Shown piece by piece: positions 1 through 14,888 of a stretch of DNA of 64,000 nt (positions are counted from its first letter, which is position 1; each line of letters opens with the position of its first letter). The translations under genes and the position numbers were made by a program. The DNA comes from Sacculina carcini (lineage: Eukaryota > Arthropoda > Thecostraca > Sacculinidae). The DNA lies in assembly GCA_916048095.2 (NCBI GenBank), contig OU696589.1, positions 3,727,448-3,791,447 on the forward strand, read 5' to 3'. The notes below the pieces were generated by a model. That model was not told the DNA's origin. It saw only the letters and a program-made list of their open reading frames with translations, and made no database searches.

Positions 1-1060
1 ATGATATTTTTCACCAGTTTGATCACGGGGAGTTTGTACCTTGTATATATCAGCGCATTCGCCACGCAAGGTAGTGTACAGATCTGTTAAGATTGTATCG
101 TTGTGACACTATTCTATGCCAAAATCCTTGGTGTGTGTTGGTGTGTGTGCTGTTTTATCGTCGCCGCTCGGTTCTCTTGCACTCTGCGTTAGAACGCGTC
201 TGTGCGTATGTCTCACCGTCCGACTATGACACAGTGTCGTGCCAAACGCGGCCGTGTTCGGAGCCGTCGCCGTACGTTCCTGTACAGTTCGCTCTCACTC
301 TCACTCTCACCCACACAAACGCGAGCGGGTTTTTGGTATCTGGCACAGGCAGATAATTATCTAGCTCCAGCAAGCGATTGCTGCTAATGTGATATCTCTC
401 CAGTGTTCGAATCGTGCGTCAGGGTTGTTGTTGAAGTTGTTGACGTGTGGTGTTATGAAAATCGCGTTTTCATCGAAAGCGAGTGTTGCGATCGAGAATA
501 CTCAGATGGTGAGATGAACACATGTGAAACCTCAATGGAATTCAGCAAATATACGTCACGAGTCACCCAAGTATACGACTAGGCGCCAAACATTGGCAAA
601 TTATGTGGTTTCGGCAGCGGAAAGATGATTTGCATTGCATTGTTATGAAAGGACTATGAGAGGAGTGAGGAAAGTTCACTGGCAAACGTGATTTCCATCA
701 GTATTTCCAAGAGTCCTGCTCCTTGCAAACAGACATCCTTCTTTCAGACGTCAGGCGTTTATCGGCTCCAGTGTATTGGTCTGCAGTTACGATTCTTTCT
801 TTTGCCAAAGAAGCGTCGCAGACTAATCTGGTGCGTAACCTATAGATTTGGAGAGACAACGGAGTCTTGATAGAAGTGCATTTTCCCCGTCCCTCCTCGG
901 ACGTGTCGTTTGCCACCATTTCACCCTTCGGAACGTCTCCGTGTGATGCCAGTTGTACTGGGCCACCGGACAGTTCGTAGCGCACGTCAGCGAGTCGGCC
1001 GGTGGCTGAAATGCTGCTTCCGCCGGTCGCCGCCGCTGCCCCCGTCGCCGCCGCTGTAGT
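1..1060. other. Upstream region of the K2P channel gene, no coding feature recognised
   Basis: No protein of a known family is readable here. The last 100 bases become GC-rich and lead directly into the channel ATG at 1061, so part of this stretch is probably the promoter and 5' untranslated leader. Short open frames on both strands lack family motifs and look like chance. Confidence 0.4.
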
Positions 1061-2896
1061 ATGGTCAAAAGACGCCGCAGTGCTCGCCGACACAGATCGT
1101 CGACCAGAAAGCGGTTGCGCAACTGCTGTCGCACGTTTATCGCGTTCGTCTGTAGCAACGTCGGCATAGTGGTGTTGTTCATTGGCTACGCAATTCTCGG
1201 CGCCTTCGTGTTCCGTCACATCGAGGGGGCCGACGAGCAGCTGCGCCGCTACAAGATGGCCGCACAGCGTCGTCTAGCCGCTGACGAACTGTGGAACATC
1301 ACGCGGCAGCTGAATGTCATGTTCCCGGCCAACTGGAGCGAGCTGGTTGGAGCGCGAATCCACGAGTATCAGCGTCTTGTGGTTCGATCGTACAACGAAG
1401 GCTACGACGGCAAGGACGAAAGCACGGCTCAGTGGTCGTTCTCCGGAGGGTTCCTCTACTCGCTCACCGTGATGACTACCATAGGTGAGTTTTCATGACA
1501 AGCACTTCAGGCGCGAACGTTCGCCGCGCGAATCTCACTCAGTCAACCCATTAAGACTTGATTCGAGTAAAGCATGTGGTGCAGATAATGATATCAGTAT
1601 AAATTGGAATTTTATCATATAATTAAAATAAGACTGAGGACAAATTAAGTACATTTGTAGGCAAAATGTTTTTACTTCGTAACAATACTGGATTAAGGAT
1701 CATAAAGTTATGTCGAATTGGTCCATTTCGTAACTATCACGTTTCGTCGCCTAGCATAAGAAGAAGGGGCTCGTGTTCGATCCCAATAGATCCAATTTTT
1801 CATCACCGAATCATGTTTATCGCTACTAGCAGCTCAGCAGGTACATGCCTCTATGATAAATCTAGTACTATCGTCGCTAGTAAACGTATATCTTAATTCA
1901 ACACTCCTTCATGATAAGGAACCGGAGTAAACCAGAGCGGATCAACACTTTCGCCTTGACCATCAATGACCATTGAGTTGTTCCATTAGACCGGGCAGAT
2001 TGTTCAACATTTTTGGGATATTCTTCCTGCGAAATTTTGCCTGTCCTGGCAGGGATACTTGGTGGCGTGAGTGAAGCTGTTGTCCTTGTGGACATGGAGC
2101 GAGTAAAGACGTAGAGTAAGGTTTTTTTCTGCAGAGACGCCGCTCAATGCCAATGAATTTCTCATTATGGACTGTGCGTATTCCTACAGGCTACGGCAAC
2201 ATCGCGCCTCACACACCACTCGGTAAACTCACCACAATTTTCTACACGTGCATCGGCTTTCCGCTGTTTCTGCTCTTCCTGTCCAACATTGGCAGTCTGT
2301 TGGCACACAGCTTCAAGTGGATCTATGCCAAGCTGTGTCGATGTCAGCCCGTGCCCGTGACACTGCAGGTACGGGTGCACTACCCTCCCTCACCGACAGC
2401 CACGCAGCCCTTGTCCACGCCGCAGCCTGCCGTCATAGAGAGCGTGACTGAGGGCACAACGCCGCGCCAACAACGGCCGAGTCCGTCGGCGCTCGATATC
2501 GAGGAGACGACAAGTGTCGGTTCCGACGACAGTGACTCCTCGTCCGAGTTGGACCTGAGCACAATAACCGTGCCCGTATCCATGTGTCTGGTGATTATGA
2601 TGGTGTACATTTGCGGCGGCGCGTTGTTTTTCGCTCGCCTCGAAGGCTGGAACTTCCTGACCAGCTGCTACTTTTGCTTCATCAGTCTGAGTACGATCGG
2701 TTTCGGCGACTATGTGCCCGGGGACTCGATCAGCTCGCGCTCGGGCGGTCTCGAGGTCGGCTTTGTGCTGACGTCCATGTACCTGATGCTGGGCATGGCC
2801 ATTATCGCCATGTGTTTCAACCTGATCCAAGAGGAAGTCATACAAAAGGTGCGCACGTGTGCTCGCTGTCTCGGCTGTCTGCGCGTGGATAGCTGA
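1061..2896 (+). CDS. Two-pore domain potassium channel (K2P/TWIK family), two exons
   Basis: Exons are 1061-1484 and 2190-2896, joined in phase 1 (ATAG|GTGAGT to CTACAG|GC), giving 376 aa. A basic N-terminus is followed by M1 (about residues 28-50, ending AFVFRHIEG), an extracellular cap segment with a possible N-glycosylation site, and pore 1, whose filter TTIGYGN is created exactly by the splice. M2 (FYTCIGFPLFLLFLSNIGSL), a Ser/Thr/Pro-rich cytoplasmic loop, M3 (MVYICGGALFFARLEGW), pore 2 (STIGFGDYV) and M4 (MAIIAMCFNLIQEE) follow. K2P channels form dimers in the plasma membrane and carry background K+ current. The short tail and the M4 sequence resemble the large invertebrate TWK group, but I cannot assign a subtype. 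The gene converges with REPTOR/CREBRF, whose CDS ends at 4756. Confidence 0.93.
1485..2189 (+). other. Intron of the K2P channel gene
   Basis: This 705-bp GT-AG intron splits the codon before the first selectivity-filter tyrosine. Nothing else is recognised in it. Confidence 0.85.
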
Positions 2897-3289
2897 TGTC
2901 GGAGCTGCAATGACGTCATCCGAAACGTGACGTCACAGAATGAACCGGAGCGAAATGAGTTTCGATGGTTGAAAATGTCCCCTGATAATGCTGCAGAGGG
3001 ACGCGACTTTGCAACTGCGCAAGATTTTGTTGCTGAGAGGAGTCTAGGGAAGCGAGTGTGTTTCTGGTGCACTTCCCGGTGCGAGTATGTGAATTTGTGA
3101 TCTATTGCAAATCGATGCAGCCAGATACAGTTTGTAAAACCTGTTGAATACATGCCCATTTATCAGGTTCGTGTTTGTGAGTGGTATGTTGGAATGGTTA
3201 TTGATATACTCTTGTAGTGGGACACACCTTCCGCCTTGTTGCGAGAACCTGGAGATTCCTGATCTTGGGAGGATTTATCACACAGGGAC

Positions 3290-3535
3290 AGGGAATTTGG
3301 AGAATAGGAGATATCAGGACCATAATACACTGTAATACTGGCGCTCGCTTGAGTTCGGCATATAATGTAATTAGCGTCAGCTTGACACCTATAACCTAAC
3401 CTAGTGAAATTGAAGCGTAGCACTCATCATCTGCAATCAATGCTCACAAGCTCTACTCTACATAATCCTATTCCTCTCGGCAAGCCCGAACGAATTCAGC
3501 GGGTGGAGCTTATACGCGCTAAGTGTAGTGGTGCC
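3290..3535 (+). repeat. Dispersed repeat, copy 1 (inverted partner at 5385-5640)
   Basis: The block contains GGAGATATCAGGA, a TATAATGTAATTAGCGTCAG core and GGTGGAGCTTATACGCG. The same order is found on the opposite strand at 5385-5640 with roughly 80% identity by eye. It is probably a short non-autonomous element; no coding potential was seen. Confidence 0.75.
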
Positions 3536-4449
3536 TCACATGCCAATCTTGTAAGCGAACGATGACTTTTAAAATCACGCTATTTGATCCGCTATTCGAG
3601 TTGATAAAAACAACACACACACACATACATACAGACATTTGTATCAGCCGCATCAACAAAGCGTGAATATGAATCTGCCTGTGGTCGCTGTTTCCATAGC
3701 GAACAGCCGAAAAACACACGTACACACACACACACACACACACATAGTCCCACACGCATGCAGTTGTAAACTCGCAATTCACACGCCCAAACTGGCTTTC
3801 ATTGCACAATATGACAACATCTCAGGCTAAATCAACTTATATGAATCACCAACATGCACCCACACACACACATCGTAGATAGATACGACCAAAGGTTGCC
3901 CTAAAACACACGCTTGTGGGAAGATCGAAAAACGACCGCGATGTGAAGAGAAATCCACAACATCCGATAAACATCTAAATAATAAACATTTACTTTGGCA
4001 CACACACACACACACGCACAGACAGACATCAACAAATATGAAAATATATCCCTTACAAATATTTCAACCATTGGGAATTCAGACACATACACATATATGC
4101 ACACATACATACAAACACGTACACTGTCTATCAAACCCAATATGTAAAAACTCATACGAAAAGCGGCCCGTGAATTGCAATTGCTTGTTGAAATACACAG
4201 CTCGCGTGCACGTGCACCAGAGCAGAAACACCTGGGCAAAAAACAACACGACGTAACCGGAGCCGAGCAGAAATGATGTAGCCGATCAAGAATTTCTCAA
4301 AAAATGTACAATGAGACAATCGCGCGTACACACACACACACATATATACATATAAACACGGCGAAATGGCATAATTTGTGTGTATGCGCGTGTGTGCATA
4401 TTGTATGCTTGTTTCTCCAACGCACGCACTCACACACACAAACACACAC

Positions 4450-4462
<13 letters not shown>

Positions 4463-4541
<79 letters not shown>
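4463..4541. repeat. (TA)n microsatellite
   Basis: An almost pure TA dinucleotide tract, embedded in AC-rich DNA just downstream of the REPTOR/CREBRF stop codon. Confidence 0.95.
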
Positions 4542-4548
<7 letters not shown>

Positions 4549-4755
4549 GAAATTCATTCGGTCCACTCTGAATGCCATATATCGAACGAAACACACACAC
4601 ATACATACACAAACACACACGTAAACTTCAGCTTGTGTACATGTGTAAACAACTGAGCTGAACAGTAATATAAATGACCCAATACAATTATCTCCCTCCC
4701 AACAAGCGACCCGACACACACACACGCACACACATACGCGTACCAACACAGACCA

Positions 4756-7158
4756 CTACCCGTTCTCGTCGGCCATTGGAAAGTCGCCGCTGTTTCGCGA
4801 TATTCCGCCGCCGCCGCCAGCGCCCTCTATAGCGGCGGCGGAGTTTCGTGACGAGCCTGACGTATATTGGTGCTCGGCGCGTTCAATAATCCGCTGCACA
4901 TAGTCGGACAGCTGACCTGCGACACGATGTTCTGACAACAACATAAACAATAACAACATTACTACGTTGCAGGTTGTTCGGTGAGGCAGCCTGAGGACGT
5001 CAACTGTGGACTTCAAGGAGACCGTGGACCTCAAAGGGATTGTAGACATTGAAGTGTTGTTGAAACTCAAGGGGCCGTGTGCCTCGAAGGGTTCTTAGGA
5101 CTCAAGGGGATTGTGGACCTTGAAGGATGATTGAGAATCAAGGTGACCCTGGACCTCGAAGGTTCAGTAGATCTCAAGGGAACCGTTGGCCTCAAGAGGA
5201 CAATGGACATCAACGGGGACCTCGAAGGGTTCTCAAAGGACTAAAGGTCACCGTAGACCTCGACGGGTTCTTGGGACCCAAGGACGCCGTGCACTTTAAG
5301 GGGATCGTGGGACTCAAAGGGATATCAACTAGTAAATAATCCAAACCCAAAACAAAAACACGGGACACATTGCCTTGCGTGTTCGCTACACATTACGCGT
5401 ATAAGCTCCACCCACTGAATTCGCCGAGGCACACCGAGAGGAATGGGGCTCTGTTGCAAGAAAGAGTGTGTGAGCATTGATTGCAGATGCTGAGTGCAAC
5501 ATTTCAATTTCACTAGATTATGTTATGTCAGGTTATAGGCACCAAGCTGACGCTAATTACATTATATACCGAACTCAAGCCAGCGGCAGTACTACAGTGT
5601 ATTATGCTCCTGATATCTCCTATCCTCCGAATTCCTGCTTACTATTGACAGTGCGAAGAATTCGCTCGAGTTTCGGCTGGCAGGTGGCAGCATCGTCGCC
5701 GCTGCTTCCCAGGCCATGTTGTTGTTGTTGTTGAATGCCGACAACTCGACTCAAAACCACCTGCGATACCTCGGCTAGACAAGATGTCAACCGCTCTGAG
5801 CACACACACACAGACAGACAAACACACATATATATAATACATAATTAGAGAAACACAATAACATTACTAACTAAGTAATCAAGTAATTAGATAATTAATT
5901 ATTCGTAATTGATTTAATAAGGTAATTAAATATGAGATTGCACAAGGTTAAGCCAAGTAAGTATAATTCGTCCACGGTGTCTAACAGTTACTGATTGTGT
6001 GTGTGTCTCACTGTGTTCGTCGCTCAGTCCTGCCAGTTGAATTTTGAACGCCTCGTGTTGCGCCTTCTTCTTCAACCGACATGCCCTGACACGCACACAC
6101 AAACATATAATTAATTAATTAATTAATACATTATGGTGAAAATATATGTTAGTGGAAAAATGATTACTTTCTACCGGAATTATCTGACCCAAACTTTGGT
6201 GGTGACTCGAAAATTAGGAGCCACTGGTGTACCGCAGTGGTTCCTGGAGGTACTGAACCCCGCACACGTTCCATACATGCATTCATCGAACTCTTCGTGT
6301 TTGAGATATGATAGGAAAAATCACAAATCACCTACGATCAAGACAGTCACACAAGTAGGCTACTACTGAGTGAGACCGAGTTGCTTGCAGCACAGATATC
6401 AAGACCAAGCGATGTGGCGTGTTATTAGAACTGCAGCCAATGATGACCAAGCAGAGCTTGACGTCACGAATCATACGTGTGGCTGAACAAAACCCCTGAG
6501 AAACAGCCTCATCGAGATTCATCATCTATTGTGTGTCGGTTGAACCGAAACACAACTTACAGTCGGCCACTCACCTGGACGCCAGCTTGTTCTTCTCCTT
6601 GCGCGAGTGCGAGCGCACGTTGGCGGGCAGGTCGGCGGGCGGCGTCAGTTCTGTAATCAGCTGGTTGAGTCGCAGCAGGTCGCGTCGCAGCGCCAACAGC
6701 TTGCGCGGTGACGGAGTCAAATCGTTGCCGTCACCGCGTCGTGCCTTGCCACTGACACACAAACAAACACACACAAACACACAATCACTGTAGATTATGT
6801 TCAAATACTACTAGAATTATAGCATGTGTGTAAGTGTACTTGAATGGATTGGATTGGACAACAAACGAAAGAAAACAGATAAAAAAAGAAAGAGAGAAAG
6901 AGAGGATACACTCATTACCTGTGCTTGATGCCGTCCAATTGGAACTCGCTGGAGAAGACCGGGTCGATGACAGGACGGACAAGCAGCGGGTCGCACGGCT
7001 GTTGAGCCAGCTGCAGCCGCTGGCCCTTGGGTCCCTTGGCCTGCACGTTGTACTGCCAGAAATAGCGCTCGCGCCGCCCGGCCCCCGCCGCGCCTCCAAC
7101 CACACCGGCGCCGGCCGATAACGCCTCGTCGTCGGCACCGAACGCTGAACCTTGGCAG

Positions 7159-7208
<50 letters not shown>

Positions 7209-10200
7209 ACGTACACATACAAATTACACGACGAGAGTCTAACATATTGAGTGGAAGTGCTAGCGCAATACAGAATATCAAAATATAAACACTGACAATC
7301 AAAGACTGACAATCAAAAAAGGAAGGAACATGCAGACGACAAATAAAAACAGAACAGAATACAGGAAAAATACAAAACCAAGAACACACACAGACACATA
7401 CACATAAAGACACACATTAAAACGCCGTCAAACAATTGTATTAAACATAATACAAACCGTGTACATACTCGAGCATGACTCAGCACAGCAAAAAAACAAA
7501 ACCACATATGTTCACACACACACACACACCGACACACACACACACACAGTACGGAGCACTGCAAAGAAAGAAACGTACATGCGTCACTTCTACGAATCAC
7601 ACACAGCACACACACACATATACACACACTAACAAAAAAATGTGGTTGGAATATTCCGCCGATACAAGCGTGTACGTGTAGATTACGTACACGCTCACGT
7701 GAATACGTAAATGTAGACTGGATGTCTAGAAAAGTTAGTAGCTGATATGGAGAGATAAGCCATAGGCGTACATTCTAGGTTGACGCTAAATGTGTAAGGA
7801 TTCAAGAAGATTAGATTTTGAAAATTTGATTTAAAGAATTTCTTCCAGTCCCTCGCCTCCTGCAAAGACAGCACATTACATTAGAACGCTAAACCTAACC
7901 TAAAATCCATGAAAAATATAGAAACGTTTTTGTGCGTTTTTCATAAATTAGCGTTTTTAATGTTCTTGAATCCTTACACATTTAGCCTAGACCTACATTG
8001 TATGGGTCTGCTCGATTCATGCACTTTGCGTTCACATGCATTCACACAGCGGCGTACAATATTGTTGATCAATCAATTACCAGGTGTTTTGTGTTTCGTT
8101 CATGTGTGAATATTTTTGCTGGCGATTTCATTTTTGGTGAAATTTCAAAATTTACTTCAGTATTGTTGCAGTTCTGAACGACTTGGGCTCGGAAAAATAT
8201 CCGAGAATGCACGCACGAAGTCAATGCCCACTGTGCGCCATGAATGTCGATTTTCTAATTCATTTCTGAATTCACCCTCTCCCTAAATGTTTCCATCAAC
8301 TCATAACCCTGAGGTTCACTAAAAAGGTCAAGAAAATATCTTTTTGTAGAATTTGTTTATGTAAGCATTATCGCAAAGCATATTCGCACATTATTGTGTG
8401 TGTAAATGTGTGTATATATTATTAAAAAAATGTCCCAAGTAATGACATTCGCACACTACCTAGTCACTCGTACATAATTCAAGCACCTCCAAAATTGCAC
8501 TCTGGATCCGCTATTGGCTCTTCCGTTAGTGAAGCAAATCTACCATCTCTAGTGGTGGCAGTATTGCAACCACTATGGCAACGTTTCGTTTTTCATTGCA
8601 ACATGTGACAAAAAGGTGAAAAAGAAACAGATGCAATCTAATTGGATACAAGCAAAATCAAAGCGGCTTGAATAATGACGGTGACGCTTTGATAAACATT
8701 TAGGCAACATCATAATCGACTCTGTTACGAACGACACCAAAACACTCACCTGCCTCCGAGTCTGAATCTGACTCGTCGTGTGAGTCGCCGGCGTCGTCGG
8801 CAAATGAGTCCAGTGATACGGGACTCAGTATGCCTCCTATCAACCACCACACACACACACACACACACACATGCAAACATAGAATTTTAATAGTGATATT
8901 CAAAGTATCGACCCACGTGACGGTCATATTAGACAAAATGCTTGGATAAAGTAGGATTTTCCGATACGAGGGTGACCGATGTGTCAAAAAGTGTCCACAC
9001 GGAATACACACTGAACACAATAGTAGAATTAAAGCAGTGTTTCTCAACCAGTGGGCCATGACATCCTTTCTAGGGGTCATAAAACCGAAATTAATGAATG
9101 GGGGGCCACCATATTTCCTCAGGGGCCACAACAAATATGTTGAAGCAGTTTATTCCTTTGTGTCTTTGTTTGGAAATGGTCACCGGCGAACACATGAGCT
9201 CTAGAGAAGTCACATCGCGATAATACATGTGTATATGGGACCACAAGGACTTTTAGGAGGACCACCGTCTGTTTCTGGGGTGCCACAAGGACTCGCATTG
9301 TGTTGAAGGGACCATGCCAAAACCAGGTTGAGAAACAATGAATTAAAGTAAAATGCGCAAAAAATAATGAACGAGTCGCAATCCTACTTGTTGGCCGGTA
9401 AATAGCGAATACGTCAATGCGAAAATACATCCGCAAATCCAATTTCATTTCGCTAGCACGTCATTGGAAATGCATTAGTAACACGGCAAGCCAGCCGAAC
9501 ACGAACACACACACAAACAAGCAGAAATACAGACAGACAGACACACAAGGAAGCAGACATACAGACAGACACACAAGGAAGGAGACATACATACAGACAC
9601 ACAAGGAAGCAGACATACAGACAGACACACAAGGAAGCAAAAATACAGACAGACAGACACACAAGGAAGCAGACATACAGACAGACACACAAGGAAGCAG
9701 AAATACATACAGACAGACACACAAGGAAGGAGACATACATACAGACAGACACACAAGCAAACATACAGACATTCATACAGACACACAATCAAGCAGAAAT
9801 ACAGATATACAGACAGACAGACTCACAAACGCTCTAACGCTCTCAGTAACGTTCGTTCTACTAACCAGAGCATCAGTACATCAATATGTGAGTGTATATA
9901 TTGACGAGTCAGTGTAAGCTAATGCTGAACAGGCCGATGTTTACACAACGTAGTGAAAGTTGTTGATTCAGGAGATTGAGTTGATATGTGCATTACTGGC
10001 CAGCCATGATCATCGGCGAATACATTGCTGGTTCAATAAAGGCAAGCTGACGTATACAGAGCGACCCCAAGGCTAAGTATTTAAGTAACGTGAAAATTTA
10101 GACCAAAAGGGTCTTATATACACGGGTACTTGTTCCATTCGACACCAACTGACCTGTAGAGACCGACGAGCCGGAGCCTCGCGACGCATCCAGTCGTGAC

Positions 10201-12652
10201 GTCGGCGTGAGCGGCGTGAAACTTCGCTGCGCCGCTGCCGCCATCGAAGGATCGGCCGGCACACTGCTGCTAAGTCGCGCGGCACACGACGCCACCACCG
10301 ACGCGACCGGCGAGGCGACCGACGGTGAGAAGACGCATCGCTGTGTCGCATTGCCGGCCGCCGTTGCCGCCGACGAGGCCTGCTGCTGCTGGTGGTGTTG
10401 TGGTCGACTGACAGAGCGCATCTTGACGTCACCTGCTGCACCAGCGCCACCACTGCTACCGCCAGATAATGCCGGACGTGATAGCAACGACTGCAGAGTC
10501 ATACCGGACGACACACGACGCGGTCGTCGCTGCGGTTGATGCTGGGACGTCGACGGTGTGACGCTAAAACTGCGCAACGGCACGCTGTCATTGCAGCTGG
10601 TCGCTTCCACACATCCACCAGTCAGATGACGCGCGTTCAGTAGTGCCGGTACGGGCACTGGCGCATGTTGAGGCTGATAGCCGCACAGCAGCGGGTCATG
10701 ATGGCTGACCAGCGGTGACACCGGAGCGGCGGCTGAAGTGGCAGCGGCGGCCGTCATACCTGGAAATGACGCCGAGAAGGGAGTGCTGGCGGTAGCCGCT
10801 GCCGCCGCAGATGTCCATGTCAGCCCGTCGCCCCAGTCGCATGAGTAGCCGTAGCCGGCAGTCTGCAAGACCGGCGGCGATAATTCCACATCGGCCATTG
10901 GCGGCGATAGTTTAAAATCTCCACCGCCGCATCCGGTAGCGCTGACGCCGGCAACACCACTGTCGTCGGCCGGATCGGCCCAGTCGCACACCGGCGCCGC
11001 CTGCATGGAGTCCAAATCGAATTCGGTCTTGATAGCCAGCGGGTCGTACATGTCACCACAACCGCCACTGCCGCAGTCCAAACCGCCGGCAGCCATCCTT
11101 GACAAAGACAGTGTGTCGTCTGTTTCCGGCAGCGCGTGCAGTGTGGGAACGGACAGCAAAGCGCCCACGTCCACACCCTCGAAAATATCGTCGATCTTAA
11201 TCGACTGCAAGTTACGTGACAATTCTGGCTCTTGGCTGACTGGACGACCAGAACATGCTGAGCGTGACAAAGACGAGGAAGATGACGGAGGAGGGGCGGG
11301 CGGCGGAGACTGCAGGGACCCGGGACCACAATACGCTCCGCCCGCTGAAGTTCCCAGCTCATCGACCACACCGACCGGAGTGCCACGCAGCTGTGTGAAC
11401 TCAGCCGTCGTCCACTGGTCGGTTTTGCCGCAGCCACGACCCGGGATCGGCACGCTGGCAGTGAACGACTGGGCATCCATCATCTGACCATGTTGCTGTT
11501 GCTGCTGATTGTGTTGTTGGAGGTGGTGATCGTGATGGGACGGTGGGGAGCTCATGCCGAACGGTAAACCCGAGACGACTTGTGCCGCAGTCGTCGACAA
11601 CAAACAGTTCGACTTGATCGACTGACAAACCAAGACAGGTGACGATTACAATGAAACACTAACAAATCATCGATCAAAATTAGACATAGAAAAACATTAA
11701 TAGAATCACAACCCTCATTCTGTACAAAAGATGACTTTTTGACAACCATTCAACATTGTGTTCTGCATACTAAACGATATCCACGTTCATTAATGACTCC
11801 ATAGATGGTATATAGTGAAATGTAACGTCGTGTATGCATTCACATGTATCTCGCTTCTATTCTTCTATTCTATCTTCTATCTTCGTGTATCTAGCGTAAT
11901 CCAGTTAGTATGATCCAGGACGTAGGCAGGGTTTGAAACACGACCATCAAGAAAGGTCACAACATCTAGTGAAGCGTCCAGTAGGTAGGATATACAGCTT
12001 ACTAGGTACCTCGACGTCTTCAGACGCAATTAACAGTGAAAGAGAGGCTGAATTGTTTGTGTACACGTGTGTGCAACTGTGCGCGTGTGTAAGCTAATTA
12101 TCAGCGGTTCCACGAAGTAATTCCATGTCAGTCAGGAGGTCCAAGGTCAAACACACACAGTCCTCTAATTATCGGCGAATAAGTAAAAACAAGTGTTGCA
12201 CTAATTTTCGCAAAATTGATTACATCGTCCAAACACTTGGCCATACACACCCACACACACCCAAAGAAGGCTAAATAAGAATGTATTCAATTCCAAATGA
12301 AGCCATACTTGAGGCGGCTGGAGAAAGAGAAGTAGACAAAAATAAGAGGACGAAAGAGCAAGCGGGATTAAATCTGTTCAATATAAGAATACACGATGAG
12401 TACTAATCGTACTCTCGTTTGCCTATCAAACCATACAGTCGACTTCCAAGAATACACATAAACAAACACACACACACACACACACAAAAAGAGAGAGAGA
12501 GAGAGGGACGCACACATTAACGAAACTATGCAGAGAACAATAAATATATACAACTGCTAGACGTCAGCGGGAGATGAAATGATTGTAGATGAGGTGATAG
12601 TTACGCACATACATACACACACGCACACACAAAGACAACACACAATGAAGAA

Positions 12653-12751
<99 letters not shown>

Positions 12752-14852
12752 GGTACGTTTCAATGTTGATCGCATATCTTACAGCCGGACTGACAGTCAA
12801 GACACTGCGCTGAAACAATGCCCTTAGACTTCTCACCTAATACGTCAACAAACACACACACACGTGTGTGTATGTAGGAGGTGACAATGACGCCACGCAT
12901 ATGCCACATGAGGCGTGCGATAAGCATATGTGACACCAGTTGCGAAAAGAATAGCCTGGATGTTATACGAGGAATAAACGTTACAAGCTAGAACGTTACG
13001 AGCCGCGCACATGTGTGTTCAGCCACAAAGACAATAAACAAGCAAATGCCCGCCGCACACACACACACACACACACACATGACTGCTTTAAATGTATTTC
13101 CCAAAAAAGACCTACGGAGTGATACAGTAGTGACATTTGCCTGTAATAGATGCGCATCCGCCCACATCCGTGGGGGGTTTAGTTTGACGCTGGGATCAGA
13201 CATGACTGCTGTGATGGGTGGCAACTATGCGGTGACCTTTTGGAGGACAACAGTAAACTGAAAACTGCACGACTGCAAGCGCACACACGAAGTCCGCCCT
13301 GTGGCAATTGGGAAACGAACCCAATCGTTTCACCTCGCCAGCGAATCGAACCCCAGATCACTCGCGAATAAAGCGTGCGTGTTAGCCACTCGGCTGCGAG
13401 ACGGACATGAATGTGCACCCGTATTCAGCTCACCGGAACTCTGTGTATGACTGAACAATACATAGTTAAACCGTAGAGGGGCATCATATTGCTGAGACAC
13501 GCGTGCAGAATCAAATAGCGATACACGTGACAGAGTGCAGCCATTCACGTGGTTCTATGTGGAAAGACAACTAGGTATGTAGGTGATATGGAAGTGGAGT
13601 GTGTGTGTGTGTGTGTAACATATCCCATGAGCAATGCTAATGCGAAACACACACACACACACACACACAAATACATGTGTATGTACACCAACCCAAATAA
13701 CCCAGTCCTCTCATCCACGCACATACACACACACATACATAGGTACCATTATACTCGACGGGAATGTTTCGCAATCGGATTATTGACGCGATTACATAAC
13801 GTCGGCCGTTCTTAGCCGCTTTCAGCGCACATACTCAAACACAGATTATCAAGTACTGTTAAAGTGCTCAACACACACACACATAGTGCTCAACACACAC
13901 AGATAGAGAACGGCCGACACAGGGCAGGTCATTCACCCCGCCCCTCGATTGCGTCACCGATCATCTGATGAAACCTCACATCTGTGTGTGTGTGTGTGTG
14001 TGTCTTATGTCACTGTTTCGTAGAATCACCCACACACACACGCAGAGACAGAGAGAGAGAGAGAGAGATGATCGTCGGTGCACTGGGTCATCAGATCAAC
14101 CTTGAAACCCTGTCGCTTATCCTGCTATGTTCGTATGTGTGCGTGTGTGTATATGTATGTATGTCTCTCTCTCTCTCTGTGTGTGTGTGTATGTGTGTAC
14201 TTTTTGTATTAGAATATTGTCTATCACTATCCTATTGAGATGAAATTGTAGTTTCCGTGCCCCAAGTCATCCCTACTCAACTCACAATGCATCGTCACAT
14301 AAACTGGTCGAGTGGTAGCCTTGGAGTGTGGACATACGGAAGTGGCTGGCTGGGCCCCGCACGTCCTACGCGCGACAGAAGCAAATTACAACATGAGCGA
14401 AACAATACGCATCAACACAACGCCACCATCAACTATGCCCTTTTCCCTGCCCGGCAATACAGTTCACATGTTGTGAACCGACATGTGTTCAGCAAAATGC
14501 CATGAAAACACCAGCTGTGAATCGTAAAATGAGATTCGAAGCGCAATTGTGCCTGCCTGCTCTTCCATAAATTGAACTGTGAACTGTATTAGAACAGGTT
14601 TCCAAATGAGCGTAAACAGACCGGAAAACTCATACCGACTCACATCAGGAAATCTTAGACATGTTGAGCTCACTTCAGCGACAAGGCTGTAATGAACAGT
14701 ATCAACAGACGAAAGACACGGACACTTGACCTGCTGAAGTCATAATTCTGGACACCCACATATGACAAACAACACATGACAGAAAACTAGCGGAAAAAGC
14801 ATATCACTTTACTCGGCTGGACAAATGTAAACACGCGCCTTAAAATATCTTC

Positions 14853-14888
<36 letters not shown>

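Larger units (their letters stand above)
2897..4755. other. Convergent 3' intergenic region between the K2P and REPTOR/CREBRF genes
   Basis: This should hold both 3' untranslated regions. It contains one arm of an imperfect inverted repeat (about 3290-3535), several AC tracts and a TA tract at 4463-4541. No additional gene is supported; the many open frames are translations of AC/GT repeats. Confidence 0.6.

Noticed and set aside
4756..5070. Extension of the last REPTOR/CREBRF exon upstream to 5070
   Set aside because: The open frame continues through the minisatellite, but the acceptor TTGTCAG at 4932-4938 joins in phase with exon 7 and restores the family sequence.
10154..11621. MondoA/ChREBP-like transcription factor
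   Set aside because: The low-complexity exon first suggested it, but the downstream exons give the CREBRF/REPTOR signature ([25 protein letters not shown]).
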